Assembly: GCF_051014445.1 (NCBI RefSeq)
Contig: NW_027488365.1
Location: 44,278,001 to 44,342,000, forward strand
Source: Colletes latitarsis
Lineage: Eukaryota; Arthropoda; Insecta; Hymenoptera; Colletidae
Direction of reading: 5' to 3'
DNA: 64,000 bases
The position numbers and the translations under genes were made by a program. Shown in pieces: positions 1 through 12,022 of this stretch (the first letter of the stretch is position 1; the number at the start of each line of letters is the position of its first letter). The notes under the pieces were generated by a model. The model was not told the origin of the DNA. It saw only the letters and a program-made list of their open reading frames with translations, and searched no databases.

Positions 1-187
1 CTATATTTTAGAGGATAACACCGGTTAGGTCTGGGTTAGGTCTGGTATATGCGCGCATCTGGCTTATACTTTCGCCTTTTTCGCAAACTTGTTGGCCAGA
101 TCATGGGTTTTTTCCGTGTTTGAATAACGTAGTAATGTTGTACCACACTGAGGCAGTCAATTAAACCTGGATTCGGACAGTATTTTA
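1..187 (+). repeat. Satellite monomers before the first HOR
   Basis: This holds a partial monomer end and one full unit starting at 11 with GGTATATGCGCGC and GAATAACG. The unit resembles the monomer at 2130-2306 (12 monomers away) rather than the one exactly 2,827 bp downstream, so the HOR register seen from 188 onward does not extend to the window edge. Confidence 0.85.
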
Positions 188-3014
188 GAGGATAACACCG
201 GTTAGGTCTGGGTTAGGTCTGGGTTATGCCCGCATCTGGCTCATGATTTTGCCTTCTTCGCATACTTGTTGGCCAGATCCTGGGTTTTTTTCGTATATGA
301 ATCACGTAGTAATGTGGTAACACACTGAAGCAGTCAATTAAACGTGGTTTCATCAATATTTTAGAGGATAACACCGGTTAGGACTGGGTTAGGTCTGGGT
401 TATGCCCGCATCTGGCTCATGATTTTGCCTTCTTCGCATACTTGTTGGCCAGATCCTGGGTTTTTTTCGTGTTTGAATCACGTAGTAATGTGGTAACACA
501 CTGAAGCAGTCAATTAAACCTGGTTTCGATCAATATTTCAGAGGATAACACCGGTTAGGTCTGGGTTAGGTCTGGGTTATGCCCGGATCTGGCTCATGAT
601 TTTGCCTTCTTCGCATACTTGTTGGCCAGATCCTGGGGTTTTTTCGTGCTTGAATCTCGTACTAATGTTGTACCACACTGAGGCAGTCAATTAAACCTGG
701 ATTCGGACAGTATTTTAGAGGATAACACCTGTTAGGTCTGGGTTAGGTCTGGTATATGCGCGCATCTGGCTTATACTTTCGCCTTTTTCGCAAACTTGTT
801 GGCCAGATCATGGGTTTTTTCCGTGTTTGATTCACGTACTAATGTTGTACCACACTGAGGCAGTCAATTAAACCTGGATTCGGACAGTATTTTAGAGGAT
901 AACACCGGTTAGGTCTGGGTTAGGTCTGGATTATGCGCGCATCTGGCTTATACTTTCTCCTTTTTCGCTAACTTGTTGGCTAGATCCTGGGTTTTTTCGG
1001 GTTCGGATCACGTAGTAATGTGGTAACACACTGAAGCAGTCAATAAAACCTGGTTTCGATCAATATTTTAGAGGATAACACCGGTTAGGACTGGGTTAGG
1101 TCTGGGTTATGCCCGCATCTGGCTCATGATTTTGCCTTCTTCGCATACTTGTTGGCCAGATCCTGGGTTTTTTTCGTATATGAATCACGTAGTAATGTGG
1201 TAACACACTGAAGCAGTCAATTAAACGTGGTTTCATCAATATTTTAGAGGATAACACCGGTTAGGACTGGGTTAGGTCTGGGTTATGCCCGCATCTGGCT
1301 CATGATTTTGCCTTCTTCGCATACTTGTTGGCCAGATCCTGGGTTTTTTTCGTATATGAATCACGTAGTAATGTGGTAACACACTGAAGGTGTCAATTAA
1401 ACGTGGTTTCATCAATATTTTAGAGGATAACACCGGTTAGGTCTGGGTTAGGTCTGGGATATGCGCGCATCTGGCTTATACTTTCGCCTTTTTCGCAAAC
1501 TTGTTGGCCAGATCCTGGGTTTTTTCCGCGTTTGAATCACATAGTAATGTGGTACCACACTGAGGCAGTCAATTAAACCTGGTTTCGATCAATATTTCAC
1601 AGTATAACACCGGTTAAGTCTGGGTTAGGTCTGGGTTATGCCCGCATCAGGCTCATGATTTTGCCCACTTCGCATACTTGTTGACCAGATCCTGGGTTTT
1701 TTCCGTGTTTGATTCACGTACTAATGTTGTACCACACTGAGGCAGTCAATTAAACCTGGATTCGGACAGTATTTTAGAGGATAACACCGGTTAGGTATGG
1801 GTTAGGTCTGGATTATGCGCGCATCTGGCTTATACTTTCTCCTTTTTCGCTAACTTGTTGGCTAGATCCTGGGTTTTTTCGGGTTCGGATCACGTAGTAA
1901 TGTGGTAACACACTGAAGCAGTCAATTAAACCTGGTTTCGATCTATATTTTAGAGGATAACACCGGTTAGGTATGGGTTAGGTCTGGTATATGCGCGCAT
2001 CTGGCTCATACTTTCGCCTTTTTCGCAAACTTGTTGGCCAGATCCTGGGTTTTTTCCGTGTTTGAATCACGTAGTAATGTGGTAACACACTGAAGCAGTC
2101 AATTAAACCTGGTTTCGATCAATATTTTAGAGGATAACACCGGTTAGGTCTGAGTTAGGTCTGGTATATGCGCGCATCTGGCTTATACTTTCGCCATTTT
2201 CGCAAACTTGTTGGCCAGATCATGGGTTTTTTCCGTGTTTGAATAACGTAGTAATGTTGTACCACACTGAGGCAGTCAATTAAACCTGGATTCGGACAGT
2301 ATTTTAGAGGATAACACCGGTTAGGTCTGGGTTAGGTCTGGGTTATGCCCGCATCTGGCTCATGATTTTGCCTTCTTCGCATACTTGTTGGCCAGATCCT
2401 GGGTTTTTTTCGTGTTTGAATCACGTAGTAATGTGGTAACACACTGAAGCAGTCAATTAAACCTGGTTTCGATCAATATTTCAGAGGATAACACCGGTTA
2501 GGTCTGGGTTAGGTCTGGGTTATGCCCGGATCTGGCTCATGATTTTGCCTTCTTCGCATACTTGTTGGCCAGATCCTGGGGTTTTTTCGTGCTTGAATCT
2601 CGTACTAATGTTGTACCACACTGAGGCAGTCAATTAAACCTGGATTCGGACAGTATTTTAGAGGATAACACCGGTTAGGGCTGGGTTAGGTCTGGTATAT
2701 GCGCGCATCTGGCTTATACTTTCGCCTTTTTCGCAAACTTGTTGGCCAGATCATGGGTTTTTTCCGTGTTTGATTCACGTACTAATGTTGTACCACACTG
2801 AGGCAGTCAATTAAACCTGGATTCGGACAGTATTTTAGAGGATAACACCGGTTAGGTCTGGGTTTGGTCTGGGTTATGCCCGCATCTGGCTCATGATTTT
2901 GCCTTCTTCGCATACTTGTTGGCCAGATCCTGGGTTTTTTTCGTGTTCGGATCACGTAGTAATGTGGTAACACACTGAAGCAGTCAATAAAACCTGGTTT
3001 CGATCAATATTTTA
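188..3014 (+). repeat. 16-monomer HOR, 2,827 bp, copy 1
   Basis: Markers in this block recur exactly 2,827 bp downstream. Examples are the GCCCGGATCTGG monomer (541/3368), AACACCTGTTAGG (718/3545), CACAGTATAACACC (about 1602/4429) and GGTTAGGGCTGGG (about 2661/5488). I saw only isolated substitutions against copy 2, such as GTCTGGG versus GACTGGG in the first monomer and GAGTTAGG versus GGGTTAGG near 2152. Inside the unit, monomers at 541 and 2484 are related 11-monomer-spaced copies, so the 16-mer itself arose by an internal duplication. Confidence 0.93.
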
Positions 3015-5841
3015 GAGGATAACACCGGTTAGGACTGGGTTAGGTCTGGGTTATGCCCGCATCTGGCTCATGATTTTGCCTTCTTCGCATACTTGTTGGC
3101 CAGATCCTGGGTTTTTTTCGTATATGAATCACGTAGTAATGTGGTAACACACTGAAGCAGTCAATTAAACGTGGTTTCATCAATATTTTAGAGGATAACA
3201 CCGGTTAGGACTGGGTTAGGTCTGGGTTATGCCCGCATCTGGCTCATGATTTTGCCTTCTTCGCATACTTGTTGGCCAGATCCTGGGTTTTTTTCGTGTT
3301 TGAATCACGTAGTAATGTGGTAACACACTGAAGCAGTCAATTAAACCTGGTTTCGATCAATATTTCAGAGGATAACACCGGTTAGGTCTGGGTTAGGTCT
3401 GGGTTATGCCCGGATCTGGCTCATGATTTTGCCTTCTTCGCATACTTGTTGGCCAGATCCTGGGGTTTTTTCGTGCTTGAATCTCGTACTAATGTTGTAC
3501 CACACTGAGGCAGTCAATTAAACCTGGATTCGGACAGTATTTTAGAGGATAACACCTGTTAGGTCTGGGTTAGGTCTGGTATATGCGCGCATCTGGCTTA
3601 TACTTTCGCCTTTTTCGCAAACTTGTTGGCCAGATCATGGGTTTTTTCCGTGTTTGATTCACGTACTAATGTTGTACCACACTGAGGCAGTCAATTAAAC
3701 CTGGATTCGGACAGTATTTTAGAGGATAACACCGGTTAGGTCTGGGTTAGGTCTGGATTATGCGCGCATCTGGCTTATACTTTCTCCTTTTTCGCTAACT
3801 TGTTGGCTAGATCCTGGGTTTTTTCGGGTTCGGATCACGTAGTAATGTGGTAACACACTGAAGCAGTCAATAAAACCTGGTTTCGATCAATATTTTAGAG
3901 GATAACACCGGTTAGGACTGGGTTAGGTCTGGGTTATGCCCGCATCTGGCTCATGATTTTGCCTTCTTCGCATACTTGTTGGCCAGATCCTGGGTTTTTT
4001 TCGTATATGAATCACGTAGTAATGTGGTAACACACTGAAGCAGTCAATTAAACGTGGTTTCATCAATATTTTAGAGGATAACACCGGTTAGGACTGGGTT
4101 AGGTCTGGGTTATGCCCGCATCTGGCTCATGATTTTGCCTTCTTCGCATACTTGTTGGCCAGATCCTGGGTTTTTTTCGTATATGAATCACGTAGTAATG
4201 TGGTAACACACTGAAGGTGTCAATTAAACGTGGTTTCATCAATATTTTAGAGGATAACACCGGTTAGGTCTGGGTTAGGTCTGGGATATGCGCGCATCTG
4301 GCTTATACTTTCGCCTTTTTCGCAAACTTGTTGGCCAGATCCTGGGTTTTTTCCGCGTTTGAATCACATAGTAATGTGGTACCACACTGAGGCAGTCAAT
4401 TAAACCTGGTTTCGATCAATATTTCACAGTATAACACCGGTTAAGTCTGGGTTAGGTCTGGGTTATGCCCGCATCAGGCTCATGATTTTGCCCACTTCGC
4501 ATACTTGTTGACCAGATCCTGGGTTTTTTCCGTGTTTGATTCACGTACTAATGTTGTACCACACTGAGGCAGTCAATTAAACCTGGATTCGGACAGTATT
4601 TTAGAGGATAACACCGGTTAGGTATGGGTTAGGTCTGGATTATGCGCGCATCTGGCTTATACTTTCTCCTTTTTCGCTAACTTGTTGGCTAGATCCTGGG
4701 TTTTTTCGGGTTCGGATCACGTAGTAATGTGGTAACACACTGAAGCAGTCAATTAAACCTGGTTTCGATCTATATTTTAGAGGATAACACCGGTTAGGTA
4801 TGGGTTAGGTCTGGTATATGCGCGCATCTGGCTCATACTTTCGCCTTTTTCGCAAACTTGTTGGCCAGATCCTGGGTTTTTTCCGTGTTTGAATCACGTA
4901 GTAATGTGGTAACACACTGAAGCAGTCAATTAAACCTGGTTTCGATCAATATTTTAGAGGATAACACCGGTTAGGTCTGGGTTAGGTCTGGTATATGCGC
5001 GCATCTGGCTTATACTTTCGCCATTTTCGCAAACTTGTTGGCCAGATCATGGGTTTTTTCCGTGTTTGAATAACGTAGTAATGTTGTACCACACTGAGGC
5101 AGTCAATTAAACCTGGATTCGGACAGTATTTTAGAGGATAACACCGGTTAGGTCTGGGTTAGGTCTGGGTTATGCCCGCATCTGGCTCATGATTTTGCCT
5201 TCTTCGCATACTTGTTGGCCAGATCCTGGGTTTTTTTCGTGTTTGAATCACGTAGTAATGTGGTAACACACTGAAGCAGTCAATTAAACCTGGTTTCGAT
5301 CAATATTTCAGAGGATAACACCGGTTAGGTCTGGGTTAGGTCTGGGTTATGCCCGGATCTGGCTCATGATTTTGCCTTCTTCGCATACTTGTTGGCCAGA
5401 TCCTGGGGTTTTTTCGTGCTTGAATCTCGTACTAATGTTGTACCACACTGAGGCAGTCAATTAAACCTGGATTCGGACAGTATTTTAGAGGATAACACCG
5501 GTTAGGGCTGGGTTAGGTCTGGTATATGCGCGCATCTGGCTTATACTTTCGCCTTTTTCGCAAACTTGTTGGCCAGATCATGGGTTTTTTCCGTGTTTGA
5601 TTCACGTACTAATGTTGTACCACACTGAGGCAGTCAATTAAACCTGGATTCGGACAGTATTTTAGAGGATAACACCGGTTAGGTCTGGGTTTGGTCTGGG
5701 TTATGCCCGCATCTGGCTCATGATTTTGCCTTCTTCGCATACTTGTTGGCCAGATCCTGGGTTTTTTTCGTGTTCGGATCACGTAGTAATGTGGTAACAC
5801 ACTGAAGCAGTCAATAAAACCTGGTTTCGATCAATATTTTA
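3015..5841 (+). repeat. 16-monomer HOR, 2,827 bp, copy 2
   Basis: This is the second tandem copy, in exact register with copy 1 and nearly identical by eye over its full length. Such low divergence implies a recent duplication or strong homogenisation; a collapsed or duplicated assembly unit is the alternative. Confidence 0.93.
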
Positions 5842-5960
5842 GAGGATAACACCGGTTAGGACTGGGTTAGGTCTGGGTTATGCCCGCATCTGGCTCATGA
5901 TTTTGCCTTCTTCGCATACTTGTTGGCCAGATCCTGGGTTTTTTTCGTATATGAATCACG
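5842..5960 (+). repeat. 16-monomer HOR, truncated copy 3
   Basis: The first roughly 120 bp match 3015 onward, including GGACTGGG and CGTATATGAATC. The match breaks at about 5960, where ACGTAGTAATG becomes ACGTGGTAATG and AAACGTGG becomes AAACCTGG. From there the array follows the recurring signature cassette instead. The switch is inside a monomer, so this is a chimeric unit. Confidence 0.85.
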
Positions 5961-8006
5961 TGGTAATGTGGTAACACACTGAAGCAGTCAATTAAACCTG
6001 GTTTCATCAATATTTTAGAGGATAACACCGGTTAGGTCAGGGTTAGGTCTGGGTTATGCCCGCATCTGGCTTATACATTCGCCTTTTTCGCAAACTTGTT
6101 GGCTAGATCCTGGGTTTTTTTCGTGTTTGAATCGCGTAGTAATGTGGTAACACAATGAAGAAGTCAATTAACCCTGGTTTCGATCCATATTTTGGCGGAT
6201 AACACCGGTTAGGTCTGGGTTAGGTCTGGGTTATGCCCGCATCTGACTCATGATTTTGCCTTTTTCGCATACTTGTTGGCCAGATCCTGGGTTTTTTTAG
6301 TGTTTGAATCACGTAGGCAAGTGGTAACACACTGAAGCAGTCAATTAAACCTGGTTTCGATCAATATTTTAGAGGATAACACCGGTTAGGTCTGGGTTAG
6401 GTCTGGGTTATGCCCGCATCTGGCTCATGATTTTGCCTTCTTCGCATACTTGTTGGCCAGATCCTGGGTTTTTTTCGTGTTTGAATCACGTAGTAATGTG
6501 GTAACACACTGAAGCAGTCAATTAAACCTGGTTTCGATCAATATTTCAAAGGATAACACCCGTCAGGTCTGGGTTAGGTCCGGGGTATGCCCGCATCAGG
6601 CTCATGATTTTGCCTTCCTCGCATACTTGTTGGCCAGATCCTGGGTTTTTTTCGTGTTTGAATCACGTAGTAATGTGGTAACACACTGAAGCAGTCAATT
6701 AAACCTGGATTCGGACAGTATTACAGAGGATAACACCCGTTAGGTCTGGGTTAGGTCCGGGATATGCCCGCATCTGGCTCATGATTTTGCCTTCTTCGCA
6801 TACTTGTTGGCCATATCCTGGGTTTTTTTCGTGTTTGAATCACGTAGTAATGTGGTAACACTCTGAAGCAGTCAATTAAACCAGGTTTCGATGAATATTT
6901 TAGAGGATAACACCGGTTAGGTCTGGGTTAGGTCTGGGATATGCGCGCAACTGGCTTATACTTTCGCCTTTTTCGCAAACTTGTTGGCCAGATCCTGGGT
7001 TTTTTTCGTGTTTGAATCACGTAGGCATGTGGTAACACACTGAAGCAGTCAATTAAACCTGGTTTCGATCAATATTTTAGAGGATAACACCGGTTAGGTC
7101 TGGGTTAGGTCTGGGATATGCGCGCATCTGGCTTATACTTTCGCCTTTTCCGCAAACTTGTTGGCCAGATCCTGGGTTTTCCCGTGTTTGAATCACGTAG
7201 TAATGTGGTACCACACTGAGGCAGTCAATTAAACCTGGTTTCGATCAATATTTTAGAGGATAACACCGGTTAGGTCTGGTTTAGGTCTGGGATATGCGCG
7301 CATCTGGCTTATACTATCGCCTTTTTCGCAAACTTGTTGGCCAGATCCTGGTTTTTTTCCGTGTTTGAATCACGTAGTAATGTGGTACCACACTGATGCA
7401 GTCAATTAAACCTGGTTTCGATCAATATTTCAGAGGCTAACACCGGTTAGGTCTGGGTTAGGTCTGGGTTATGCCCGCATCTGGCTCATGATTTTGCCCT
7501 CTTCGCATACTTGTTGACCAGATCCTGGGTTTTTTTCGTGTTTGATTCACGTAGTAATGTTGTACCACACTGAGGCAGTCAATTAAACCTGGATTCGGAC
7601 AGTATTTTAGAGGATAACACCGGTTTGGTCTGGGTTAGGTCTGGATTATGCCCGCATCTGGCTCATGATTTTGACTTCTTCGCATACTTGTTGGCCAGAT
7701 CCTGGGTTTTTTTCGTGTTTGAATCACGTAGTAATGTGGTAACACACTGAAGCAGTTAATTAAACCAGGTTTCGATCAATATTTTAGGGGATAACACCGG
7801 TTAGGTCTGGGTTTGGTCTGGGATATGCGCGCATCTGGCTTATACTTTCGCCTTTTTCGCAAACTTGTTGGCCAGATCCTGGGTTTTTTCCGTGTTTGAA
7901 TCACGTAGTAATGTTGTACCACACTGAGGCAGTCATTTAAACCTGGTTTCGATCAATATTTCACAGGATAACACCGGTTAGGTCTGGGTTATGCCCGCAT
8001 CTGGCT
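5961..8006 (+). repeat. Mixed A/B satellite monomers
   Basis: Class A, class B and hybrid monomers without a tandem HOR of their own. The stretch opens with the signature cassette (TCAGGGTTAGG, AATGAAGAAG, TTTTAGTG with CGTAGGCAAG, TCAAAGGATAACACCCG). It includes GAGGCTAACACC near 7433 and an 11-bp-short monomer near 7966. Parts recur in more amplified form at 12.0-14.1 kb. No gene or other element is visible. Confidence 0.85.
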
Positions 8007-9245
8007 CATGCTTTTGCCTTCTTCGCATACTTGTTGGCCAGATCCTGGGTTTTTTTCGTGTTTGAATCACGTAGTAATGTGGTAACACTCTGAAGCAGTC
8101 AATTAAACCAGGTTTCGATGAATATTTTAGAGGATAACACCGGTTAGGTCTGGGTTAGGTCTGGGATATGCGCGCATCTGGCCTATACTTTCGCCTTTTT
8201 CGCAAACTTGTTGGCCAGATCCTGGGTTTTTTCCGTGTTTGAATCACGTAGTAATGTGGTACCACACTGAGGCAGTCAATTAAACCTGGTTTCGATCAAT
8301 ATTTCACAGGATAACACCGGTTAGGTCTGGGTTAGGTCTGGGTTATGCCCGCATCAGGCTCATGATTTTGCCTTCTTCGCATACTTGTTGGCCAGATCCT
8401 GGGTTTTTTTCGTGTTTGAATCACGTAGTAATGTGGGAACACACTGAAGGAGTCAATTAAACCTGGTTTCGATCAATATTTTAGAGGATAACACCGGTTA
8501 GGTCTGGGTTAGGTCTGGGTTATGCCCGCATCTGGCTCATGATTTTGCCTTCTTCGCGTACTTGTTGGCCAGATCCTGGGTTTTTTTCGTGTTTGACTCA
8601 CGTAGTAATGTGGTAACACACTGAAGCAGTCAATTAAACCTGGTTTCGATCAATATTTTAGAGGATAACACCGGTTAGGTCTGGGTTAGGTCTGGGTTAT
8701 GCCCGCATCTGGCTCATGATTTTGCTTTCTTCGCATACTTGTTGGCCAGATCCTGGGTTTTTTTCGTGTTTGAATCACGCAGTAATGTGGTAACACACTG
8801 AAGCAGTCAATTAAACCTGGTTTCGATCAATATTTTAGAGGATAACACCGGTTAGGTCTGAGTTAGGTCTGGGATATGCGCGCATCTGGCTTATACTTTC
8901 GCTTTATGCGCAAACTTGTTGGCCAGATCCTGGGTTTTTTCCGTGTTGGAATCACGTAGTAATGTGGTAACACACTGAAGCAGTCAATTAAACCCGGTTT
9001 CGATCAATATTTTAGAGGATAACACCGGTTAGGTCTGGGTTAGGTCTGGTATATGCGCGCATCTGGCTTATACTTTCGCCTTTTTCGCAAACTTCTTGGC
9101 CAGATCATGGGTTTTTTCCGTGTTTGAATAACGTAGTAATGTTGTACCACACTGATGCAGTCAATTAAACCTGGATTCGGACAGTATTTTAGAGGATAAC
9201 ACCGGTTAGGTCTGGGTTAGGTCTGGGTTATGCCCGCATCTGGCT
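8007..9245 (+). repeat. 7-monomer tandem duplication, copy 1 (1,239 bp)
   Basis: The CATGCTTTTGCC marker at 8007 recurs at 9246 and the GCTTTATGCGC marker at 8901 recurs at 10140, both exactly 1,239 bp apart. The copies differ at a few sites, for example GGCCTATAC versus GGCTTATAC near 8180 and CGCGTACTTG versus CGCATACTTG near 8556. Confidence 0.9.
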
Positions 9246-10484
9246 CATGCTTTTGCCTTCTTCGCATACTTGTTGGCCAGATCCTGGGTTTTTTTCGTGT
9301 TTGAATCACGTAGTAATGTGGTAACACTCTGAAGCAGTCAATTAAACCAGGTTTCGATGAATATTTTAGAGGATAACACCGGTTAGGTCTGGGTTAGGTC
9401 TGGGATATGCGCGCATCTGGCTTATACTTTCGCCTTTTTCGCAAACTTGTTGGCCAGATCCTGGGTTTTTCCCGTGTTTGAATCACGTAGTAATGTGGTA
9501 CCACACTGAGGCAGTCAATTAAACCTGGTTTCGATCAATATTTCACAGGATAACACCGGTTAGGTCTGGGTTAGGTCTGGGTTATGCCCGCATCAGGCTC
9601 ATGATTTTGCCTTCTTCGCATACTTGTTGGCCAGATCCTGGGTTTTTTTCGTGTTTGAATCACGCAGTAATGTGGGAACACACTGAAGGAGTCAATTAAA
9701 CCTGGTTTCGATCAATATTTTAGAGGATAACACCGGTTAGGTCTGGGTTAGGTCTGGGTTATGCCCGCATCTGGCTCATGATTTTGCCTTCTTCGCATAC
9801 TTGTTGGCCAGATCCTGGGTTTTTTTCGTGTTTGACTCACGTAGTAATGTGGTAACACACTGAAGCAGTCAATTAAACCTGGTTTCGATCAATATTTTAG
9901 AGGATAACACCGGTTAGGTCTGGGTTAGGTCTGGGTTATGCCCGCATCTGGCTCATGATTTTGCTTTCTTCGCATACTTGTTGGCCAGATCCTGGGTTTT
10001 TTTCGTGTTTGAATCACGCAGTAATGTGGTAACACACTGAAGCAGTCAATTAAACCTGGTTTCGATCAATATTTTAGAGGATAACACCGGTTAGGTCTGA
10101 GTTAGGTCTGGGATATGCGCGCATCTGGCTTATACTTTCGCTTTATGCGCAAACTTGTTGGCCAGATCCTGGGTTTTTTCCGTGTTTGAATCACGTAGTA
10201 ATGTGGTAACACACTGAAGCAGTCAATTAAACCCGGTTTCGATCAATATTTTAGAGGATAACACCGGTTAGGTCTGGGTTAGGTCTGGTATATGCGCGCA
10301 TCTGGCTTATACTTTCGCCTTTTTCGCAAACTTCTTGGCCAGATCATGGGTTTTTTCCGTGTTTGAATAACGTAGTAATGTTGTACCACACTGATGCAGT
10401 CAATTAAACCTGGATTCGGACAGTATTTTAGAGGATAACACCGGTTAGGTCTGGGTTAGGTCTGGGTTATGCCCGCATCTGGCT
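9246..10484 (+). repeat. 7-monomer tandem duplication, copy 2 (1,239 bp)
   Basis: This is the second copy of the 7-mer. The pattern ends where the next monomer reads CATGATTTTGCC rather than CATGCTTTTGCC. Most of this copy (from about 9224) and the following DNA to about 11,430 recur 4,755 bp downstream at 13,979-16,185. Confidence 0.9.
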
Positions 10485-10784
10485 CATGATTTTGCCTTCT
10501 TCGCATACTTGTTGGCCAGATCCTGGGTTTTTTTCGTGTTTGAATCACGTAGTAATGTGGTAACACACTGAAGCAGTCAATTAAACCTCGTTTCGATCAA
10601 TATTTTAGAGGATAACACCGGTTAGGACTGGGTTAGGTCTGGGTTGTGCCCGCATCTGGCTCATGATTTTGCCTTCTTCGCATACTTGTTGGCCAGATCC
10701 TGGGTTTTTTTCGTGTTTGAATCACGTAGTAATGTGGTAACACACTGAAGCAGTCAATTAAACCTGGTTTCGATCAATATTTTA
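10485..10784 (+). repeat. Satellite monomers between the 7-mer pair and superunit 1
   Basis: Class A monomers carrying AAACCTCGTTTCG (near 10,585) and GGGTTGTGCCCGC (near 10,640). The same pair of markers recurs near 15,340-15,400 and 22,573-22,635, showing this stretch was co-amplified with its neighbours. Confidence 0.85.
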
Positions 10785-12022
10785 GAGGATAACACCGGGT
10801 AGGTCTGGGTTAGGTCTGGGTTATGCCCGCATCTGGCTCATGATTTTGCCTTCTTCGCATACTTGTTGGCCAGATCCTGGGTTTTTTTCGTATATGAATC
10901 ACGTGGTAATGTGGTAACACACTGAAGCAGTCAATTAAACCTGGTTTCATCAATATTTTAGAGGATAACACCGGTTAGGTCAGGGTTAGGTCTGGGTTAT
11001 GCCCGCATCTGGCTTATACATTCGCCTTTTTCGCAAACTTGTTGGCTAGATCCTGGGTTTTTTTCGTGTTTGAATCGCGTAGTAATGTGGTAACACAATG
11101 AAGAAGTCAATTAACCCTGGTTTCGATCCATATTTTGGAGGATAACACCGGTTAGGTCTGGGTTAGGTCTGGGTTATGCCCGCATCTCGCTCATGATTTT
11201 GCCTTTTTCGCATACTTGTTGGCCAGATCCTGGGTTTTTTTAGTGTTTGAATCACGTAGGCATGTGGTAACACACTGAAGCAGTCAATTAAACCTGGTTT
11301 CGATCAATATTTCAAAGGATAACACCCGTTAGGTCTGGGTTAGGTCCGGGATATGCCCGCATCTGGCTCATGATTTTGCCTTCTTCGCATACTTGTCGGC
11401 CAGATCCTGGGTTTTTTTCGTGTTTGAATCACGCAGTAATGTGGTAACACACTGAAGCAGTCAATTAAACCTGGTTTCGATCAATATTTTAGAGGATAAC
11501 ACCGGTTAGGTCTGAGTTAGGTCTGGGATATGCGCGCATCTGGCTTATACTTTCGCTTTATGCGCAAACTTGGTGGCCAAATCCTGGGTTTTTTCCGTGT
11601 TTGAATCACGTAGTAATGTGGTAACACACTGAAGCAGTCAATTAAACCCGGTTTCGATCAATATTTTAGAGGATAACACCGGTTAGGTCTGGGTTAGGTC
11701 TGGTATATGCGCGCATCTGGCTTATACTTTCGCCTTTTTCGCAAACTTCTTGGCCAGATCATGGGTTTTTTCCGTGTTTGAATAACGTAGTAATGTTGTA
11801 CCACACTGATGCAGTCAATTAAACCTGGATTCGGACAGTATTTTAGAGGATAACACCGGTTAGGTCTGGGTTAGGTCTGGGTTATGCCCGCATCTGGCTC
11901 ATGATTTTGCCTTCTTCGCATACTTGTTGGCCAGATCCTGGGTTTTTTTCGTGTTTGAATCACGTAGTAATGTGGTAACACTCTGAAGCAGTCAACTAAA
12001 CCAGGTTTCGATGAATATTTTA

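Noticed and set aside
985..1010. RNA polymerase III B-box-like GGTTCGGATCA in some monomers
   Set aside because: Two mismatches to the B-box consensus, no A box at suitable spacing, no tRNA cloverleaf, and most monomers lack it.
2782..2973. Minus-strand open frames of 63-95 codons at several places
   Set aside because: They lie wholly inside satellite monomers, recur with the repeat, start and stop at arbitrary repeat variants, are broken by 176-bp and 166-bp units, and show no signal or domain I recognise. They are chance frames.
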